A stretch of DNA of 64,000 bases from JADFQT01 sp965216025 (GCA_965216025.1 CBDCEX010000013.1:310001-374000), one strand, 5' to 3'. Counted from the first letter of the stretch, positions 43,446-53,105 are shown. Translations and numbers: made by a program. The notes: generated from the letters alone by a model not told the origin.

Positions 43446-45962
43446 CTAGCTGCTGGGGACCTCCTCCTCGGGGTCATGTCCGTTGGCGGACGGCTGTTTA
43501 GGGGAGTAATCACTCTCCGTGAAACAGGCCACCGAGGCCACGAAGTCGTCCGGTTCCCGGTCCCGCCAAACGATTACACCGGAGGTGTTGCGGCCGGCCA
43601 CCCGGACATCTTCCAGGTTGATTCTGACCACCTGTGCCTTGGCGGAGATTATGAAGATCTCCTGACCGGCTAGATCCTCCACCACCCGCGCTGCCGCCAC
43701 CGGACCGGTTTTATCGGTAACCCGGAAGGTTCTCACCCCCTGCCCCCCCCTGGAGTGTTGGGGATACCGAGACATGGCGGTTAGCTTGCCATACCCGCCT
43801 TCGCTCACCACCAATAAGTGGTCCTTGGGAGATATAGTGTTCATGCCGATTATCGTGTCGCCCTCGAGCAGCCTCATCCCCCGGACCCCGCCGGCGGCCC
43901 GGGAGCGGGGCCTCAGGCCTTCCACCGAGAAGCGGATGGCCTGTCCCCTGGCCGATATCATCACCACGTCCTGAGCCTCGCCCAGTTGGGCTACGCTGAC
44001 CAGCTCGTCGCCCGGCTCCAGGTCCATCACAATCAGGCCCCGGTCCCGGATGTTGGATAGCTGGCCCCTTTGCAGAGCTTTCACCTCTCCCAGGCGGGTG
44101 GCCAAAATCAGCAAATCCTCCTCCCTGGGGTTTTCCACCGGCATTATGGCCTGCACCAACTCCCCCTGGGACAGAGGTATCAGGTTGACCAGCAGGGTCC
44201 CCCGAGCGGTACGAGATGCCTCTCCCGGTATGCGGAAAACCCTCAGAGGGTAGACCCGCCCCCTATTGCTAAAAAACAGCAGGGTGTCATGGGTGTCGAC
44301 CACCACCAAATCCATTAGGGCGTCATCCTCGCGAGTGGTCATGCCGCGCACACCCTTCCCACCCCGATGCTGGGTGCGGTAGGTATCGCAGGGCACCCTC
44401 TTGACGTAACCTCTCTGGCTAAGGGTCACCACCATGTCCTGGTGGGTGATGAACTGCTCCGCGCTCTGCTCCCCAACCTCATCCGGGTGAATAATGGTAC
44501 GGCGCGCGTCACCGTAGTCCTTCTTCAGCTTTTCGGTCTCCGATTTGACCTGCTCCAGAATCTTTTCCGGGCTGGCCAGCAGCTCCTCCAGGGAGGCGAT
44601 GGTGTTTAAGAGCTCCTGATGCTCGTTTTCCAGACGCTCCCGTTCCAGGGCTGCTAGACGCCTCAACTGCATGTCGAGGATGGCCTGGGATTGCACCTGG
44701 GTCAGGTCCAAGGTCTGCATCAAATTATTGCGGGCGGCTTCCACGTCCTGGGAACCCCGGATTATCTGAATGACTTCATCCATCCGTTCGAGGGCCAGCA
44801 GCAGACCCTGAACTATGTGGTCCCGGTCTTGAGCTCGCTTCAGCAGGAACTCAGAACGGCGCCGGATAACTTCTCGGCGGTGTTCGATGAACAAGGTAAG
44901 GCATCGCTTCAACGGCAGCACTTGGGGTTGCCCATCGACCAGGGCCAGCATGATCACGTTGAAGGAGGTTCGAAGGCTGGTGTGCTTGTACAGGTTGTTC
45001 AGTACGATATTGGCCTGGGCGTCCCTCCGCAGCTCCACCACCACCCGCATGCCGTGCCGGTCCGACTCATCTCGAATATCCGAGATGCCGTCGATGCGCT
45101 TGTCCCTAACCAGGTGGGCGATCTTCTCCACCAAGTTGGCCTTGTTCACCTGGTAAGGAAGCTCGGTAATGATAATCCACTCGCGCCCGCCGCGAACCTC
45201 CTCGATCTCCGTGGCCGCCTCCATCATTATTCGGCCCCGCCCAGTGTTGTAAGCCTCCACAATGCCGGAAGTGCCACGAATAATGCCCGCCGTGGGGAAG
45301 TCCGGCCCGGGCACCAGTTTCAGCAGATCATCGGTGGTGCAATAGGGATTATCAATCACGTGGATCAGCGCGTCGCAGATCTCATTTAAATTGTGGGGAG
45401 GGATATTGGTTGCCATTCCCACGGCTATGCCCGTGGCGCCGTTCAGCAGCATGTTAGGTAGGCGGCTGGGCAGGACCACCGGCTCCTCAATGGAGTCGTC
45501 GAAGTTGGAGCTAAAATCAACGGTATTCAGGTCAAGATCGGCCAGCATCTCCTGGGCGATATTCGCCAGCCGGGCTTCTGTGTAGCGCATCGCCGCCGGA
45601 GGGTCGCCATCAACGCTGCCGTAGTTGCCCTGACCATCGACCAGGGGATAACGCAGGGAGAAAGTCTGGGCCATGCGGACCAGCGCGTCATATACCGAGC
45701 TTTCCCCGTGGGGATGGTACTTGCCCAGCACCTCTCCAACGATGCGGGCGCTTTTCTTATGAGAAGTGTTGTTGCGGATTCCCATCTCCTCCATGGCGTA
45801 GAGAATCCGCCTCTGGACCGGCTTCAGACCGTCCCGCACGTCGGGCAGGGCCCGGGCGACGATGACACTCATGGCGTAGGTCAGGTAGGAGGTGCGCATC
45901 TCCTCCTGAATCCGTACCGGACTTATCTGCCCGCCCGAAGGAGTTGGTGTGGCGATAACCAT
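43446..45962 (-). CDS. gyrA: DNA gyrase subunit A
   Basis: 838-aa type II topoisomerase subunit. Breakage-reunion domain: QRRILYAMEEMG, the quinolone-resistance region KYHPHGESSVYDALVRMAQ, and the active-site Tyr in AAMRYTEARLANIAQ. The C-terminal beta-pinwheel has the GyrA-box variant QHRGGKGVRGM. Ser follows Glu-Ser at the classical quinolone positions, the susceptible-looking form (inference). AAGGAG lies nine bases before the ATG. No gyrB nearby. Confidence 0.96.
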   Translation of the reverse strand: MVIATPTPSGGQISPVRIQEEMRTSYLTYAMSVIVARALPDVRDGLKPVQRRILYAMEEMGIRNNTSHKKSARIVGEVLGKYHPHGESSVYDALVRMAQTFSLRYPLVDGQGNYGSVDGDPPAAMRYTEARLANIAQEMLADLDLNTVDFSSNFDDSIEEPVVLPSRLPNMLLNGATGIAVGMATNIPPHNLNEICDALIHVIDNPYCTTDDLLKLVPGPDFPTAGIIRGTSGIVEAYNTGRGRIMMEAATEIEEVRGGREWIIITELPYQVNKANLVEKIAHLVRDKRIDGISDIRDESDRHGMRVVVELRRDAQANIVLNNLYKHTSLRTSFNVIMLALVDGQPQVLPLKRCLTLFIEHRREVIRRRSEFLLKRAQDRDHIVQGLLLALERMDEVIQIIRGSQDVEAARNNLMQTLDLTQVQSQAILDMQLRRLAALERERLENEHQELLNTIASLEELLASPEKILEQVKSETEKLKKDYGDARRTIIHPDEVGEQSAEQFITHQDMVVTLSQRGYVKRVPCDTYRTQHRGGKGVRGMTTREDDALMDLVVVDTHDTLLFFSNRGRVYPLRVFRIPGEASRTARGTLLVNLIPLSQGELVQAIMPVENPREEDLLILATRLGEVKALQRGQLSNIRDRGLIVMDLEPGDELVSVAQLGEAQDVVMISARGQAIRFSVEGLRPRSRAAGGVRGMRLLEGDTIIGMNTISPKDHLLVVSEGGYGKLTAMSRYPQHSRGGQGVRTFRVTDKTGPVAAARVVEDLAGQEIFIISAKAQVVRINLEDVRVAGRNTSGVIVWRDREPDDFVASVACFTESDYSPKQPSANGHDPEEEVPSS

Positions 45963-46040
45963 ATGCTAATGCTCCTTGCCTATAGCTGAGCTTGTTGCTG
46001 GCGCAGTTTTCATCTGGAGGTTAAACCCGTGAATTAGGGG

Positions 46041-46772
46041 TTAAGGAGCGGTGGCTTCAGCTCTCTGCCGATGCATTTCAGCCCGTTCCAGGAATGCGGC
46101 GAAAAGATTGGCAAAGCTGCGGGGGACCTCATCCTGACGCTCCGGGTGACACTGGAAACCGATGACCCAGCTGTGTTCGGGGCTCTCTAGCCCCTCGACC
46201 AGTCCGTCCTCCACCGAATAGGCGGTGGTCATCAGGCGAGGAGAGCGCTGGGCTTCATTCAAACCCTGGTGATGCAGGCTGTTGACCCGGAAAAACCCGG
46301 CGCTACCGATAACCGCAGCGGCTTTGGCGCCAGGCGCAAGGAAAATCGTGTGGCTCTGGGGCACCCAACGTCCCTCAAGCCGCTCGGCACGGTGCCCCGG
46401 CAGGTCTTGCAGTAGTTGCCCACCACGGGCGACATTGAGCAACTGCATGCCCCTGCAGATGGCCAGCACCGGCATGTCCTGGTCCAGCGCAAAGTTCAGC
46501 AAACGCAGATCCAGGTCATCCAGCGGGCGGCAAACCTCCAGCCCGGCATCCGGGTCCGGAGATTGCCCGTACAGCGCGGGGTCTAGGTCGGGGCCGCCGG
46601 GCAACAGCAGGCCTCCTCCTCCCTCCATCAACCGCTCCGTCGGCCGGTCGGCCGCCCGGTCCTTGAGGGGACCCAGCACCCTGACTTCCGCCCCCAAATC
46701 CTCCAACACCTGTACGTACCGACGGGGATTTCGGGAATCGGCAGAAGTCATAATAATGGTTGTCATGAACAT
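46041..46772 (-). CDS. Class I glutamine amidotransferase-like hydrolase (peptidase C26)
   Basis: 243 aa from 46772 (MFMTTIIMTSADSRNPRRY), chosen because the upstream in-frame ATG (46844) adds a basic, unconserved segment. The nucleophile is in VLAICRGMQLLNVARGG and the His-Glu pair in GFQCHPERQ; the fold is that of gamma-glutamyl-gamma-aminobutyrate hydrolase (PuuD). It would cleave gamma-glutamyl amides, the substrate being unknown. No good ribosome site was seen for any start. It stands alone between gyrA and repeat copy D. Confidence 0.85.
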   Translation of the reverse strand: MFMTTIIMTSADSRNPRRYVQVLEDLGAEVRVLGPLKDRAADRPTERLMEGGGGLLLPGGPDLDPALYGQSPDPDAGLEVCRPLDDLDLRLLNFALDQDMPVLAICRGMQLLNVARGGQLLQDLPGHRAERLEGRWVPQSHTIFLAPGAKAAAVIGSAGFFRVNSLHHQGLNEAQRSPRLMTTAYSVEDGLVEGLESPEHSWVIGFQCHPERQDEVPRSFANLFAAFLERAEMHRQRAEATAP

Positions 46773-46839
46773 ATGTATTATACTTGGTTTGGGCCTCCGG
46801 CGACACCTCTGTAATGCCGTATGGCAGGCTCTTTGAATT

Positions 46840-47078
46840 GTCATTGCGAGGGCCGCCGACCCGAAACAATCTCATGGCCGTGAGGAGAGATTGCTTCGCG
46901 GAGTTTATCCTGAGCGCAGCCGAAGGGCTTGCTCTGTAAATAGCCCGTTCGCCCTTCGAGAGCCTCAGAACGAACGGGATCCCTACCGCTCGTGGTGAGC
47001 CCGTCGAACCATAAGCCGAGGGGAATCCATTTTCATCTGTAGGTGGCGCTCCACCGGAGCATGATAACTCGCAATGAC
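46840..47078 (-). repeat. Dispersed intergenic repeat, copy D
   Basis: A full-length reverse-orientation copy: GTCATTGCGAGGGCCGCC at the left, then ggagtttatcctgagcgcag, gcccgttcgcccttcg, ccgctcgtggtgagcccg, tccattttcatctgtaggtg, and CTCGCAATGAC at the right. An extra cggagtttatcctgag fragment occurs downstream at 47169-47185. Confidence 0.85.
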
Positions 47079-47220
47079 ACTGGGGAGATGGTCTTGACGC
47101 TTTCGGTTATGGTGTAACTGCCAGGTTAACTCATAGGTCTTGGGACCCAGGATGTAGATACCTCAGTCGCGGAGTTTATCCTGAGAAGGGCTACTTCGGA
47201 ATAACAAGGGTGGTTTGCCA

Positions 47221-48651
47221 GTAAGTGTTCAGATTTGAGGGGAAGCGAGCAACCGGCGGCATTCCAGGAGGGGATTGAGACCTCTGGCCCGCCAGGTGCC
47301 AAAGAGGGATGCCAAGGTCATCTTGCTGTCGGTGCCCTGCCCTGAGCGGGTGCCGCCGCTGATCTTGCGACTGGTTACCAGATGCCGCAGGCTCCGCTCG
47401 GCGGCGTTGTTGTCTGAGGGCACGGCTGGGTCCGACACGAAGACAAACAGTTCCTTGATGAACCGTTCCATGCGCCGGCAGAGCTTGGCCTGAACCGCCA
47501 GGGGATCTTTAAGGAAAGGCCGCGCCAAGACCATTAGTTTCTCCTCCAGCATTAGCTGGGTGCGATGGCCTGGCTGGGCTCGGGGAAGGACCGCGGCCTT
47601 GGCCTCCGTGTAGACCTGGTGAACCGCCTCGGCCCACTGAGCCAGCCCAGCGTCTTCTGGGTACAACCCTTTCAGGTCATGGATATCCCGCAGCAGATGA
47701 GCCCAGCACCGTTGCTTCAGGCCCGGGTAGTGGTTATAGGCGGCGTAGAAATCACTGACCAACACTCCGCTGAAGGAGGAATCCAGCACCTCATCCACCA
47801 CCCCCTTATCCCGACCCCGACGCAGGAAGTATCGTTCGCTGGGAGTGCTGAAGGTCCAAACATAGCCGTTGCTCCCGTCCTGGCGCCAGCCGGTTTCGTC
47901 GCCCTGCACCACGGGACTGGCGCGGACTTGCTCGAGCACCTCTCGCACCGCCGTCTCAGCCTGACGGGCTACTCCATGGACGGCCTGGACGATGGCACCA
48001 ACACTCAGGTGCAACTGATGGACGGTCTCCAGGTACCATTGGATGATTCTTATGGGCAACCGTCCCTCCTCCCGCAGGGTCACCATCAGGCTTACCAGAT
48101 TGACCCCCAGGCGCTGCTGGCCCAGAACCACCCCCTGCAGGGCCTCTTTGGGCAGCCGGCGCCGCTGGCATACCGGACAGATGCGGGCTACCAGGGCGTG
48201 CTCGGTCACTTCTACCGGAGCCACCGGTAGCTCAATGACTTCCCGAGTTCGCTGTACCCATCCGCCGTTCAGGTGAGTCCCGCAGTCGGGACAGACCGCC
48301 ACGGCATGCTCCACCCGCCGGGTAGGAGTCATGCGCTGGCGGGCGAAGCCATGGCGGCGCGGCTTTCTGGGCTCCTTTTTCTCCGGCGCTTGCCGGCTGG
48401 AGTGCGGCTGATTACCCGGCATCCCCGACGACCCGCGCCGGTTGGGACGGGATTCCAGAACCCCAATCCGCCTTTGCAAATCGGCAATGACTGCCCGCTG
48501 GCCGGCAATTATCTCCAGCAGAGTTTCGCGACTCGCCGCGTTCAGGTCTAGTTCAGTGTCCACCTCCCTGGTATGCCACAACTCCCCCGGCCATGCCAGC
48601 GTTTTTCCAACGGCTTTGAGCCAATTCACCTCATCAAGTCTGAACAGTTAC
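47221..48651 (-). mobile_element. IS66-family element, tandem copy 1
   Basis: 1431 bp. The ends are GTAAGTGTTCAGATTTGAGG at the left and ...TCTGAACAGTTAC at the right, imperfect inverted repeats. The eight-base direct repeat gtttgcca lies at 47213-47220 and 48652-48659. Only a TnpC-like transposase is encoded, as in the ISBst12 subgroup. The second copy starts nine bases later. Confidence 0.9.
47229..48629 (-). CDS. IS66-family (TnpC-like) transposase
   Basis: 466-aa DDE transposase. An N-terminal coiled segment (RAVIADLQRRIGVLES) precedes a zinc-finger-like region CPDCGTHLNGGW ... CPVCQRRRLP, and then the catalytic domain with QGDETGWRQDGSNGYVW, VLVSDFYAAYNHYPGLKQRC and the SDNNAAERSLR Glu motif. 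Full length and open. TnpA and TnpB are absent, as in single-gene IS66 relatives. It differs from the tandem copy by a handful of residues, including the last ones (LASPQI against LTSPQL). Confidence 0.95.
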   Translation of the reverse strand: MNWLKAVGKTLAWPGELWHTREVDTELDLNAASRETLLEIIAGQRAVIADLQRRIGVLESRPNRRGSSGMPGNQPHSSRQAPEKKEPRKPRRHGFARQRMTPTRRVEHAVAVCPDCGTHLNGGWVQRTREVIELPVAPVEVTEHALVARICPVCQRRRLPKEALQGVVLGQQRLGVNLVSLMVTLREEGRLPIRIIQWYLETVHQLHLSVGAIVQAVHGVARQAETAVREVLEQVRASPVVQGDETGWRQDGSNGYVWTFSTPSERYFLRRGRDKGVVDEVLDSSFSGVLVSDFYAAYNHYPGLKQRCWAHLLRDIHDLKGLYPEDAGLAQWAEAVHQVYTEAKAAVLPRAQPGHRTQLMLEEKLMVLARPFLKDPLAVQAKLCRRMERFIKELFVFVSDPAVPSDNNAAERSLRHLVTSRKISGGTRSGQGTDSKMTLASLFGTWRARGLNPLLECRRLLASPQI

Positions 48652-48659
48652 GTTTGCCA

Positions 48660-50090
48660 GAAACTGTTCAGAGTTGAGGGGAAGTGAGCAACCGGCGGCA
48701 TTCCAGGAGGGGATTGAGACCTCTGGCCCGCCAGGTGCCAAAGAGGGATGCCAAGGTCATCTTGCTGTCGGTGCCCTGCCCTGAGCGGGTGCCGCCGCTG
48801 ATCTTGCGACTGGTTACCAGATGCCGCAGGCTCCGCTCGGCGGCGTTGTTGTCTGAGGGCACGGCTGGGTCCGACACGAAGACAAACAGTTCCTTGATGA
48901 ACCGTTCCATGCGCCGGCAGAGCTTGGCCTGAACCGCCAGGGGATCTTTAAGGAAAGGCCGTGCCAAGACCATTAGTTTCTCCTCCAGCATTAGCTGGGT
49001 GCGATGGCCTGGCTGGGCTCGGGGAAGGACCGAGGCCTTGGCCTCCGTGTAGACCTGGTGAACCGCCTCGGCCCACTGAGCCAGCCCAGCGTCTTCTGGG
49101 TACAACCCTTTCAGGTCATGGATATCCCGCAGCAGATGAGCCCAGCACCGTTGCTTCAGGCCCGGGTAGTGGTTATAGGCGGCGTAGAAATCACTGACCA
49201 ACACTCCGCTGAAGGAGGAATCCAGCACCTCATCCACCACCCCCTTATCCCGACCCCGACGCAGGAAGTATCGTTCGCTGGGAGTGCTGAAGGTCCAAAC
49301 ATAGCCGTTGCTCCCGTCCTGGCGCCAGCCGGTTTCGTCGCCCTGCACCACGGGACTGGCGCGGACTTGCTCGAGCACCTCTCGCACCGCCGTCTCAGCC
49401 TGACGGGCTACTCCATGGACGGCCTGGACGATGGCACCAACACTCAGGTGCAACTGATGGACGGTCTCCAGGTACCATTGGATGATTCTTATGGGCAACC
49501 GTCCCTCCTCCCGCAGGGTCACCATCAGGCTTACCAGATTGACCCCCAGGCGCTGCTGGCCCAGAACCACCCCCTGCAGGGCCTCTTTGGGCAGCCGGCG
49601 CCGCTGGCATACCGGACAGATGCGGGCTACCAGGGCGTGCTCGGTCACTTCTACCGGAGCCACCGGTAGCTCAATGACTTCCCGAGTTCGCTGTACCCAT
49701 CCGCCGTTCAGGTGAGTCCCGCAGTCGGGACAGACCGCCACGGCATGCTCCACCCGCTGGGTAGGAGTCATGCGCTGGCGGGCGAAGCCATGGCGGCGCG
49801 GCTTTCTGGGCTCCTTTTTCTCCGGCGCTTGCCGGCTGGAGTGCGGCTGATTACCCGGCATCCCCGACGACCCGCGCCGGTTGGGACGGGATTCCAGAAC
49901 CCCAATCCGCCTTTGCAAATCGGCAATGACTGCCCGCTGGCCGGCAATTATCTCCAGCAGAGTTTCGCGACTCGCCGCGTTCAGGTCTAGTTCAGTGTCC
50001 ACCTCCCTGGTATGCCACAACTCCCCCGGCCATGCCAGCGTTTTTCCAACGGCTTTGAGCCAATTCACCTCATCAAGTCTGAACAGTTAC
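48660..50090 (-). mobile_element. IS66-family element, tandem copy 2
   Basis: 1431 bp, same size as copy 1, starting gaaactgttcagagttgagg and ending tctgaacagttac. Its left neighbour is gtttgcca, shared with copy 1. The right neighbour is agccctcg, so it has no target duplication of its own. Copy 1 therefore probably inserted next to it, or the pair arose by recombination. Confidence 0.9.
48668..50068 (-). CDS. IS66-family (TnpC-like) transposase
   Basis: 466 aa, nearly identical to the neighbouring copy. QGDETGWRQDG, VLVSDFYAAYN and SDNNAAERSLR give the DDE triad; the CPDCGTHLNGG and CPVCQRRRLPK Zn segments are intact. It starts with MNWLKAVGKTLAWPGELW at 50068. Two identical open transposase genes side by side suggest a very recent event. 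Confidence 0.95.
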   Translation of the reverse strand: MNWLKAVGKTLAWPGELWHTREVDTELDLNAASRETLLEIIAGQRAVIADLQRRIGVLESRPNRRGSSGMPGNQPHSSRQAPEKKEPRKPRRHGFARQRMTPTQRVEHAVAVCPDCGTHLNGGWVQRTREVIELPVAPVEVTEHALVARICPVCQRRRLPKEALQGVVLGQQRLGVNLVSLMVTLREEGRLPIRIIQWYLETVHQLHLSVGAIVQAVHGVARQAETAVREVLEQVRASPVVQGDETGWRQDGSNGYVWTFSTPSERYFLRRGRDKGVVDEVLDSSFSGVLVSDFYAAYNHYPGLKQRCWAHLLRDIHDLKGLYPEDAGLAQWAEAVHQVYTEAKASVLPRAQPGHRTQLMLEEKLMVLARPFLKDPLAVQAKLCRRMERFIKELFVFVSDPAVPSDNNAAERSLRHLVTSRKISGGTRSGQGTDSKMTLASLFGTWRARGLNPLLECRRLLTSPQL

Positions 50091-50216
50091 AGCCCTCGAC
50101 AACAGTTTACTTTCCCGCCAATAGCTGTCAATAATTCGCTAATTACTCCAGCAAGGGGAGTTAGCCAGCGTTCGATAATTGGAACGATAATACCCGTCTA
50201 ACGGAAGGGGTGAAAC

Positions 50217-50456
50217 ATGAGCAAGCCGAGGATCGCCGTATTTTCTGGTCCCACCGCTACAATCACCAACTAGCCAACGCTGGTGACCAGCAACAAGGGC
50301 CGCAGGCCCGGCGAGCGGATGCTTGAGGGAAGATATGACCATCTGGTGGGCCAGCTATTGTACGAGCCGGTAACCGTCAGGATCAAAAGATACGGCGCAC
50401 ATCCATCCGGGCTGAAATCGCCGAGTTTCAGTACATTTTTGAATCGCATTAAGTAG
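50217..50456 (+). pseudogene. Degenerate short gene with an in-frame TAG
   Basis: AAGGGG lies six bases before ATG 50217, and the first codons read MSKPRIAVFSGPTATITN, then TAG at 50271-50273. The frame stays open afterwards (PTLVTSNKGRRPGERM ... GQLLYEPVTVRIKRYGAHP) to a TAA/TAG end at 50456. The beginning resembles genes I have seen in Chloroflexota, but I cannot name the family. It is probably a gene lost by a nonsense mutation and a deletion beside the IS66 pair. Confidence 0.4.
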
Positions 50457-50532
50457 GTGCCTGCAGTCACCCAGCTAGGGGCAGCAGAGCGTTAGTTGGT
50501 CCTAATAGAATTTGTTCCAGGAGATGCGACAA

Positions 50533-51291
50533 ATGAATTCATCCGGGAAGGTTGCAATAATCACAGGCGCGGGAACCGGTGTTGGTAACCGCACGGCGCT
50601 CGCTCTAATCGGGGAGGGGTACTCCGTTGTCCTGGCCGGACGGAGGGCTGAATTGTTGGAGGCGACGGCGGCCGAAGCCGGGCCACGCTCCTCTCAAGCG
50701 CTGGTGGTGCCTACGGACGTGACCGTTCCCGACTCAGTTCGGAACCTGTTTGCCAGAACCAAAGAAATATTCGGACGAGTCGACCTTCTGTTTAACAACG
50801 CGGGGATAAGCGCACCCCCTTTACCCTTGGAGGACTTGACCTACGAACAGTGGAAAACTGTCGTGGACGTCAACCTGACCGGGACATTCCTGTGCACTCA
50901 GGAAGCGTTCGGCCTTATGAAAAGCCAGGCCCCTAGGGGCGGGCGCATAATCAATAACGGTTCCATTTCGGCCTACGTTCCCCGGCCCAACTCGGCGCCT
51001 TACACGGCCACCAAGCATGCCATCACCGGTCTTACCAGGTCGACCTCTCTTGATGGACGAAAGTACGATATTGCCTGTGGCCAGATAGATATTGGAAACG
51101 CTGACACCGCGATGGCGGAAGTTTTCAAAACCGGTGTTCCTCAGGCCAATGGAACCATAACTCCTGAGCCCACAATGGACACTGACAATGTAGCTCGTGC
51201 TGTTTTGTACATGGCAAGCCTGCCCTTGGATGCCAATGTGCAGTTCATGACCGTGATGGCGACCAAGATGCCCTTCATTGGCCGCGGATGA
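50533..51291 (+). CDS. Short-chain dehydrogenase/reductase
   Basis: 252 aa from ATG 50533; an in-frame TTG at 50512 is less likely. Classical SDR: nucleotide motif ITGAGTGVGNRTALAL, the NNAG motif as LFNNAGIS, catalytic Ser in NNGSISAYVPRP and the YxxxK pair in YTATKHAITG. NAD(P)-dependent oxidoreductase with unknown substrate. The C-terminus is complete. The gene lies between IS66 copy 2 and an IS630-type element, so it sits alone in the mobile zone. Confidence 0.92.
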   Translation: MNSSGKVAIITGAGTGVGNRTALALIGEGYSVVLAGRRAELLEATAAEAGPRSSQALVVPTDVTVPDSVRNLFARTKEIFGRVDLLFNNAGISAPPLPLEDLTYEQWKTVVDVNLTGTFLCTQEAFGLMKSQAPRGGRIINNGSISAYVPRPNSAPYTATKHAITGLTRSTSLDGRKYDIACGQIDIGNADTAMAEVFKTGVPQANGTITPEPTMDTDNVARAVLYMASLPLDANVQFMTVMATKMPFIGRG

Positions 51292-51400
51292 CCGCTCCCC
51301 GGTTCAAACTGTCCCTATAATCTCACCCGAATTGAAGTCTTCGATTCTAGGCAGACCAACCACCCCACGGCCCGTCATGTGGGGCTCCGGTGTCGGACCC

Positions 51401-52620
51401 TAAACCAAAGCTAAGGTGAAACCTACATAAAGCGAACCCGAAGAGGAGTTGCGATATTCTGTAAAAGAAGTCGAGTGGCGGTGGTGGAAGGGATGAAGGA
51501 AATAGTGCAACTCATGGAAGAGTGGCAACTCAATGTAGGTGACTTACGGGAAAGGATGTATCGAGCGCCAACACCTCGAGAGCGAGAGCGATGGCACGGG
51601 CTATGGTTGTTGGCCCAAGAGTGGTCGGCTATCCAGGTGGCTGAGGCTTTGGACAGAGAGCCTCATACCATCGGAAACTGGCTGGCCAACTTTCGCCGAG
51701 GCGGGGCCCAAGGTTTGGTCTTTGAACAGACTGGGGGTTCCCCCCCGTCTTGAACTGGGGTCAACAGAACCAACTGAAGTCTGCGGTGCAAAATCCGCCT
51801 GGAGAGGCGGGAGTTGAATTGTCCAACTGGAATTGGAAAGTAGTGAGGCAATTTCTCAAGCAGAGCTTTGACCTGGGGCTGAGTCGAAGCAGTTGCTTGA
51901 ACTACCTCCATCGGTTGGGCTTCGTGCTGAAGCGACCCAAGAAACGCCTCCTGAAAGCCAAGGATGAAGCGCGGAAAGCCTTCGTCCTCCAGTACAGCCA
52001 AATCCGAGAGGAGGCCCAAGAGAGTGGGGCCAAAATCTTCTTCGTAGACGAAGCCCACTTTCGGGCCGATGCCGATCTGAGGGGGAAATGGGTGCTCAAG
52101 GGAGAACCGGCGCTGGTGGACTCTACCAGTCCTCGGTGGGGAGAGAAGGCCTGCTACTACTCGGGAGTTTGCTTGGAGGCTGGGGAGGTGGAAGCCATGG
52201 AAATAGCCGGCAACAGCAATGCCGAGACCTCCACCGCCTTTTTACGGCAGCTAAGAGAAAAACATCCTGGGACCTCTGGTAGTGATTTGGGACAATGGGC
52301 CAGCCCACCGAGGAGAAGCGATTCGCAGCTATTTGACCACCCCTGACTTGCAGCTGAGGCTGGTGGCCTTACCGGCCTACAGCCCAGACTTCAATGCCGA
52401 CGAAGCCGTCTGGGACTGGGCCAGGGAAGAGGTCACGGCCAACGAATGCCTGGGAACAAAAGCCCAAGTCCAAGAGAAGATGAATGCATTCTTCGGCGGA
52501 CTAGCTCACCGTAAGGATGAAGTGAAACATCGCTGCCGAACCCTGTTACAAGCTCGAGCCGATGCATTCCCTACCTTTGCCATCGCTGCAAAATGTAGTT
52601 CCCACCTTGGCTTTGGTTTA
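51401..52620 (+). mobile_element. IS630-family element, copy A
   Basis: The inverted ends are TAAACCAAAGCTAAGGTG at the left and CACCTTGGCTTTGGTTTA at the right, with TA at each outer edge as expected for IS630. A second copy with the same ends is at 61316-62565. It inserted at the TA of the stop codon of the minus-strand gene at 52618 (TAG became TAA). Confidence 0.9.
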
Positions 52621-52644
52621 GTCGCCCTGGGGAAGAGCAGTTGA
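51475..52644 (+). pseudogene. IS630-family transposase, frame-broken (copy A)
   Basis: Helix-turn-helix N-terminus in ORF 51475-51753 (WSAIQVAEALDREPHTIGNW), then a break at a run of seven C (TTCCCCCCCG, 51739-51747). The remainder runs in the -1 frame: LNWGQQNQLKSAVQ, then FFVDEAHFRADADLRGKW (first Asp). A second break near 52268-52278 is an extra G in CCTGGGACCTC relative to copy B. The last frame has VIWDNGPAHRG (second Asp) and PAYSPDFNADEAVWDW (Glu). The first break is shared with copy B, so it may be programmed; the second is unique and inactivating. Confidence 0.85.
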
Positions 52645-53058
52645 ATAGTTGCCTATGAATCTGCCTATGTAGACCAGCGCCTCCTCAACCGTACTGTACT
52701 CGGTCACAGTCACCTCCGGATTGCCGGAAATCATCGCGGATAGCTTACGACCATCCTGCCCCCGGTGCAGGCATAGTACTGGTATGCCCCGCGACTCCGC
52801 TCGGCCAATTTCGTAACCCACGCCCAAGGAGGGTATGGTTACCTCCGCCACCATTAAAGATGCCTCGGCCAGCCAAGCCATGTCCCGCTGATAAATCATC
52901 CGGTCCGAGGGACCGTCGTCACCCCACTGGGTCAGAGCGGGATCTCCGACGTGTTCGGTCAAGACCAGCCCGTGGTCCTGCAGACCCTGGATCAGCTGAT
53001 GGTAGATCTCTTGGTCATTCCGTCCCGCACGAATGGAACCGGCAAAATAGATCTTCAT
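52618..53058 (-). CDS. DNPH1-like 2'-deoxynucleoside 5'-phosphate N-hydrolase
   Basis: 146-aa protein of the nucleoside 2-deoxyribosyltransferase fold, closest in sequence character to DNPH1/RCL. MKIYFAGSIRAGRNDQ, VLTEHVGDP, DMAWLAEASLMVAEVTIPSLGVGYEIGRA and LCLHRGQDGRKLSAMI line up with that family. It would split dNMPs and help nucleotide-pool cleaning. The IS630 copy A end forms its stop codon: GAC-TAA uses the TA of the target. Without the element it would be GAC-TAG, so the protein is unaffected. Confidence 0.85.
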   Translation of the reverse strand: MKIYFAGSIRAGRNDQEIYHQLIQGLQDHGLVLTEHVGDPALTQWGDDGPSDRMIYQRDMAWLAEASLMVAEVTIPSLGVGYEIGRAESRGIPVLCLHRGQDGRKLSAMISGNPEVTVTEYSTVEEALVYIGRFIGNYSTALPQGD

Positions 53059-53105
53059 CTAAGGAAACCCCTATCCATATCTCTTTACCTGCCGGCTCCG
53101 ACTGG

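Noticed and set aside
47565..49669. Plus-strand frames inside both IS66 elements
   Set aside because: Repeated only because the elements are duplicated; they lie opposite the TnpC-like transposase and have no motif.
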